Origin: Liolophura sinensis
Lineage: Eukaryota > Mollusca > Polyplacophora > Chitonida > Chitonidae
Assembly: GCF_032854445.1 (NCBI RefSeq)
Contig: NC_088300.1
Location: forward strand, 67,680,984-67,744,983
DNA: 64,000 bases
Direction: 5' to 3'
Below the pieces are notes generated by a model. The model searched no databases. It worked only from the letters and a program-made list of their open reading frames with translations, and had not been told where the DNA came from. Position numbers and translations under genes: made by a program. Positions 60,380 to 64,000 of the stretch are shown one piece after another; position 1 is the stretch's first letter, and every line of letters begins with the position of its first letter.

Positions 60380-60670
60380 ACATGACCTTTGATGTTGCAA
60401 TACATTTATCGATGTCCTGTCCAACTGTATTCACTGACAGGTGCCCCCAGGAGACACGGGCAACTGAATGCTGTCAGTCATGCAGGACGATAAGGGATTC
60501 GCCTTTGCACAGCATGGTAACCCCTCGGCTCATGGTTATACGCTTTGCATTCACTTGTCGGTCTTGGTTTAGAATTGGTCACCAGTCTCCCGCACAATGG
60601 CTGCTCGGATCCAAGCAGCATGGACCACTGTTCTCTTGCAATACACGAATATACCAGTTTGTCTCCCCAA
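60380..60670 (-). pseudogene. Decayed Tc1/mariner-like transposase fragment (N-terminal part)
   Basis: Three minus-strand frames, read in order, carry pieces in the order expected for the N-terminal half of a Tc1-like transposase. First comes VHAAWIRAAIVRETGD, resembling the end of the helix-turn-helix domain before the RETG..RPR linker. A frame change leads to KPRPTS. Then comes QRRIPYRPA, a stop, LT, another frame change and HSVARVSWGHLSVN, resembling the RRPY-x(3-4)-LT-x2-HR-x-AR-x2-WA-x2-H block of the family. About 35 residues between KPRPTS and QRRIPY are missing. No DDE catalytic motif is seen to the left. Frameshifts, a stop and the deletion mean it is inactive. The 162-codon plus-strand frame 60334-60822 overlaps it antisense and is probably spurious. 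Recognition is from memory of family motifs. Confidence 0.5.
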
Positions 60671-61021
60671 ATCGTCATCGCAAGCAGTACTTAAGAATAC
60701 ATTACACAGCTTTGACTAATACTATTTTAGCCGGAAAAGCGGGTTCACCATTGATACCCTGTAACAACAAGCCACGACGCTCAAGATACCATACATCAGG
60801 CGCCCCATTCAGGTGTACTTAGTATACAAACACCCGCCCGACCATAATCAGAGGAACGCGTAAAAAGCCTTCCCGCCTTTAGCACATCACTCCAAAATTA
60901 TGTACTATGCCATATAAACTACGTCGACATATAAAACGCTTATGTGTTGGCCATCAGTATCTTTAGCACTGGTCTATACTCTTTGCACAACTGATTCTCT
61001 TTAAACACTCAAAAATATGAA
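60671..61021. other. No supported gene
   Basis: Nothing recognised. I could not find inverted ends bounding the transposase relic. Confidence 0.35.
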
Positions 61022-61138
61022 TCTTAAGTGTAACAGAAAGTCCGTTGTCTGAGTGACAGATCATTCTATTATATATAACACATATATTTTATTACTTCAA
61101 CACAAAGGTTCTGTCACTCAGACAGCATACTTTCTTTT
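61022..61138. mobile_element. Small inverted-repeat element, family E, copy 1
   Basis: AGAAAGTCCGTTGTCTGAGT then GACAG (61035-61059) is mirrored by CTGTCACTCAGACAGCATAC then TTTCT (61111-61135); TGTCTGAGTGACAG pairs perfectly over 14 bases. The AT-rich interior (TATATATAACACATATATTT) is non-coding. A diverged relative lies at 61510-61640. Confidence 0.7.
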
Positions 61139-61232
61139 AAAATTAACAGATTAATTTTTGTAGTGTATAGCTCATACATAATTAGGCTGCATACTGTATC
61201 ATTATTGTCTTTTAATATCTGCAAATTGTATT

Positions 61233-61335
61233 TCGATAGGGGGAGTCATGAGTGCGAACTCTTCTATCGCTTAAGGTAAAAGAAGTCCCACTGTACCAGG
61301 TGACCATTCAAAAACATCAAGCAACTATTTATAAT
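61233..61335 (+). mobile_element. Solo arm related to the 10.6 kb MITE-like element
   Basis: AGTGCGAACTCTTCTATCGC, TTAAGGTAAAAGAAGT, CAGGTGACCATTC and CAAGCAACTATTTATAA line up in order with the reversed right arm of the element at 10587-10924 (GTTCGAACTCTTCCATCGA, TGAAGGTAGAAAAAGT, CATGTGACCTGTC, AAGGCAACTATTTTTG). The opposite arm was not found nearby. Confidence 0.6.
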
Positions 61336-61509
61336 TACTTATACTATATCATGGGCGTCAGGAAAAAAATTTTCCAGAAAGTTATTTAGAGTAGACGATT
61401 GATTGAGAAAACAGAGGAGCTTGTCAACTTAAAAATGGTCCTGTGATTTGGGTCTACATGACATCAATAAATGGATATCAACAAAAGTTGTGTACACTAA
61501 ATAAATTAA

Positions 61510-61640
61510 TCTCTTAATTCTAAACAAAAAGTCTGTGGTCTGAGTGATGTTAGAACGTATTCTGCTATTGCAGCAGATTATCCTGTTAAATATAACACCC
61601 CTGTTCTATTAATTCAACATAAAGATTCTATTAACCTAAC
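61510..61640. mobile_element. Small inverted-repeat element, family E, diverged copy 2
   Basis: TCTTAATTCTAAACAAAAAG, TCTGTGGTCTGAGTGA, TAAATATAACACCCC, TTCTATTAATTCAACATAAA and GATTCT follow the same order as copy 1 (TCTTAAGTGTAACAGAAAG, TTGTCTGAGTGA, TATATAACACATATA, TTATTACTTCAACACAAAGG). The right inverted arm is lost. Confidence 0.55.
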
Positions 61641-61675
61641 ACAATATTATGTTGTATGTGAGAGAATATTGTGTT
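61638..61675. repeat. 11-bp hairpin
   Basis: AACACAATATT (61638-61648) and AATATTGTGTT (61665-61675) are perfect reverse complements with a 16-base loop. It directly abuts family E copy 2. Confidence 0.8.
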
Positions 61676-62283
61676 ATAATAACAAAGTACAGTCTACCAT
61701 TAATCAGACATCTCAGTTCGATCTCAGAAACCTCATACTTTGGCTATAATTCGCTCTCTATAATGTGCTATATATAATGTGCTCTCTATTTCATCGGCGA
61801 TCTTTCAGTTCAGTTTGTTTCTTGTTAAAGAGTTTGTCACATTGGTAACGCTTGTTGCTGCATTTGCCATTTGCTTCTGAGTGCACGCTTAGCGCTAGTG
61901 TAGAACCCCGGGGCTCGGGACCAGTTCACGTAGTGATTCTATGTACGGTAGATCCTATCCAAGATGTGCGGTAGGCACTGCATTGATCATCATCTTTTAA
62001 CCATAACTTCATGCTAGCTTCAGCATCAACTCTATAGGAATACTTCGTTTCTATGGTAACACAGATGTTCACCAAGATGAAGATAACTTTTAATACCTTT
62101 CTCAAATTTCATTTATCATGATGGCCAGGGAAGCATATCCCCTGTCAGGGTCTATATAGCATCCACAGATAACGAAAGACGAAAAGCTTGCACTGGTATA
62201 CATGATATGTTCTCAGTCATGGTGCATGGGGTTAATGCACTGACGAGAAACAAACCACTGTAACAACGCAATTTGTAATAAAA
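61676..62283. other. No supported gene
   Basis: Nothing recognised except an isolated ACGCAATTTGTAATAAAA at about 62267-62284 that repeats the start of the duplication that follows. Confidence 0.4.
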
Positions 62284-62700
62284 ACGCAATTTGTAATAAT
62301 TATTATTACAAATTGCAAGAACTTTTTCATTTCAAGGAGAAAACGGAAAATTTCGTCTAAAGATGACCAAGCCTGACCTGACAGATGTCATGAATGGGGA
62401 ATAATGACGATAGATTCCCTTAAGAATATATTTGCTATATATTGTGTTATTACGAACTGCGTTCCTCGCGCTAATGCCTTTGTACCAAAACGCAATTTGT
62501 AATAATTATTAAAATTGCAACCCCAAAGGTGTCTTTGTGTAATAATTCTTTTCATTCAAGAAAACACTAGGAAATTTCATCTAACGATGAACAAGCCTGA
62601 TCTGACAGATGTCATGAATTAGAATAATGGTGATAACTTCCTTTAAGAACACATTTGCAACACAGTTTGTGAAAATTTTACCAATGCGATCATTTATAAT
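62284..62700. repeat. 206-bp tandem duplication beginning with a palindrome
   Basis: Copy 1 starts at 62284 and copy 2 at 62490. Shared blocks are ACGCAATTTGTAATAATTAT, TTCAAG..AAAAC, AAATTTC.TCTAA.GATGA, CAAGCCTGA.CTGACAGATG, TCATGAAT and CTTTAAGAA..ATTTGC. Copy 1 opens with GCAATTTGTAATAA-TTA-TTATTACAAATTGC (62286-62316), a 14-bp perfect palindrome. In copy 2 the right arm is eroded. The unit may be a duplicated mobile element whose end is the palindrome. Confidence 0.8.
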
Positions 62701-62762
62701 AAGGGTATGTGATGTTTACTGTGAGGGCGTCTGGTGGTTGTTGTGGAGGTTTTTTGATGTCA

Positions 62763-62813
62763 CTCTCAGAGTGGCTGTTTGTAATATATATTACAAACTG
62801 GCACTCCCAGAGT
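62763..62813. repeat. Near-perfect 51-bp palindrome
   Basis: The core GTTTGTAATATATATTACAAAC (62777-62798) is a perfect 22-bp palindrome. Flanking CTCTCAGAGTGGCT and GGCACTCCCAGAG extend the pairing with about four mismatches in 24. The TTTGTAATA core resembles the arm of the neighbouring duplication, so it may be a related element end. Confidence 0.8.
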
Positions 62814-63875
62814 AAGGTATGCATTATCTATCTATAGGCCATTTCATGCTGATTCCAAATATGTGAACTATTCTTTTTTTCACACTTTTTAAATGAATAA
62901 AATGCAAAGGAAGATTGACATTTTACGGTGGACATATTAGACCGTATTGAACAAGCTGAAGGAGTGTCACGTCACAGATTCTTTTTAGTTATACATGTAT
63001 ACTGTATACTTAAACTCCTCTGTTGGCTACATGTACGTGTAGATCAAGAAAGCCATATTTGGGATCTGCACGAAATTGTCTTTCAGATGATGTGTACTTT
63101 ATTTAAATGTGGCCTATTCCTTAAAAGCCTCTACTGAGCCAAGGGGAGTTGGATTAGATCACGCACTGCCTTTGCGCCCAGTGGCGGCATACGATGAGGA
63201 CGACTTGAATAAATGAGCCAGTGAGAACCCGCTATTTTCGGATAGGTTGAAAATATAAAACAAAATTACAAACCTTACAAAGATGATAATAGTCATGAAC
63301 TTGCAATGGGTTATGATATATAAGTGGGCTGGGTTCTTTAGGCGTTATTAGGCATCTGAGTGAAGAGCAGCCTTAGTAAAAGCGTTGGTACGTGTTGAAA
63401 TAACCCCAACTAGCGCCCATGTAGTGATTCTTAGCGGATCTGGCTCCGGATTCTATCGAGCTTGAGCCTGTAAACCAAACACAATTAAAACCCATTACGT
63501 GTTGTCGATCGTTCTGATTACACAACCCGTTGTAGTGTCCGAATAGAGTTGCCTGTAATAGAGTGTTCTGTGGTTTGTGTTAGGGGCGGTTCTATAGAAG
63601 CATTTGTATGCGTATACGGATCGAAGCTCGCACCTGACTCGTCACGGTCTAATACACTCGTTTCGATAAGACTCCTTTATGGAAAATTAACTTGTCACAC
63701 GAGAGCGATGGCCGGTGGCCTAATATACCAATAATGGTACTGTTTGATTACTTGACATTACGTGTGCGCATGCGTTGTAGACTTTAATTTCTCCACCAAG
63801 CGAGGTTGAAACTCAGCCAGGGACCATCAATGTCTCTTTCTTCGCTCCATGTTTGATTTTTTTTTTGTTTTCTTT
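62814..63875. other. No supported gene
   Basis: Frames of 60-70 codons. None is recognised. Confidence 0.4.
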
Positions 63876-63985
63876 GGAGTTACCCAAGGATATTTTTCTT
63901 ATACGATGGCGTATAATATATATGACGGAGGAAACCCGACAGAGCCTGGGTGAAACAAACGACCATCCGCAGGAGGATGGTAGAT
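63876..63985 (-). mobile_element. SINE-like repeat family A, central fragment
   Basis: GGAGTTACCCAAGGATATTT and TCTTATACGATGGCG are diverged tail-proximal body. GACGGAGGAAACCCGACAGA, GCCTGGGTGAAAC and GACCATCCGCAGG are the central body, in minus orientation. It is truncated or diverged before the head and lies at the window edge. Confidence 0.65.
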
Positions 63986-64000
63986 CTCTGTGTACTACGT

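Noticed and set aside
60334-60822. 162-codon plus-strand open frame, the longest in the window
   Set aside because: No recognisable domain, and it lies antisense to a better-supported transposase relic on the minus strand.
1-64000. Known microRNA seeds (mir-10, let-7, mir-100, mir-124, mir-1, mir-9 and others) were looked for by eye
   Set aside because: No mature sequence matched beyond short seeds. The eye search is incomplete.
1-64000. CRISPR arrays and prokaryotic operon signals
   Set aside because: Tandem arrays here have no unique spacers between conserved repeats, and the composition and repeats are those of an animal genome.

Overview
This window looks like a gene-poor stretch (intergenic or long intron) of an animal nuclear genome. 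It is AT-rich and full of short stop codons. It contains dispersed SINE-like repeats, inverted-repeat (MITE or foldback-like) elements, minisatellites and microsatellites. I found no complete protein-coding gene, rRNA gene or convincing functional tRNA gene. The longest open frames are about 100-160 codons, several begin at non-ATG codons, and none carries a domain I recognise. From memory of repeat families, the organism is most likely a marine lophotrochozoan, probably a mollusc. That rests on a repeat with a tRNA-like head, a body resembling other molluscan SINEs and an (AAAT)n tail, plus a second repeat ending in TCAC or TCAT microsatellites. It is an inference, not a database result.

Layout. 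0-5.5 kb: degenerate CA/TTACAC-rich sequence, three copies of repeat family A (one with a candidate target-site duplication), a tRNA-like relic, and a four-copy direct array ending in an inverted copy (4.83-5.46 kb). 5.5-18 kb: a 40-bp minisatellite (7.3 kb), a (TA)n tract flanked by perfect inverted arms (10.13-10.24 kb), a 338-bp element with about 100-bp inverted termini (10.59-10.92 kb), and copies of families A, B and C. 18-34 kb: a 35-40-bp minisatellite (18.8-19.3 kb), a largely featureless 8 kb, a tail-to-tail pair of family C and family A copies (28.0-28.5 kb), and a 67-bp satellite-like array (32.5-33.4 kb). 34-48 kb: microsatellites, a foldback relic, a 24-bp repeat, and SINE copies including one with a perfect 13-bp target-site duplication (47.5 kb). 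48-57.4 kb: a 23-bp minisatellite (49.4-50.2 kb), a G-quadruplex candidate, a 406-bp foldback element (51.57-51.98 kb), a 37-bp array with 74-bp higher-order structure (52.56-53.19 kb), a 54-bp array open in one reading frame (55.98-56.34 kb) and a 125-bp hairpin (57.2 kb). 57.4-64 kb: a (TC)n tract, a decayed Tc1/mariner-like transposase fragment on the minus strand (about 60.4-60.7 kb), and a cluster of inverted-repeat elements with a 206-bp tandem duplication (61.0-62.8 kb).

No cooperating gene system is visible. What the window records is repeat biology: non-autonomous retroposons inserted by a LINE-type machinery, non-autonomous DNA elements recognisable by their inverted ends, and local tandem amplification. 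Exons of a multi-exon gene could still be hidden here, because short exons cannot be recognised reliably by eye.
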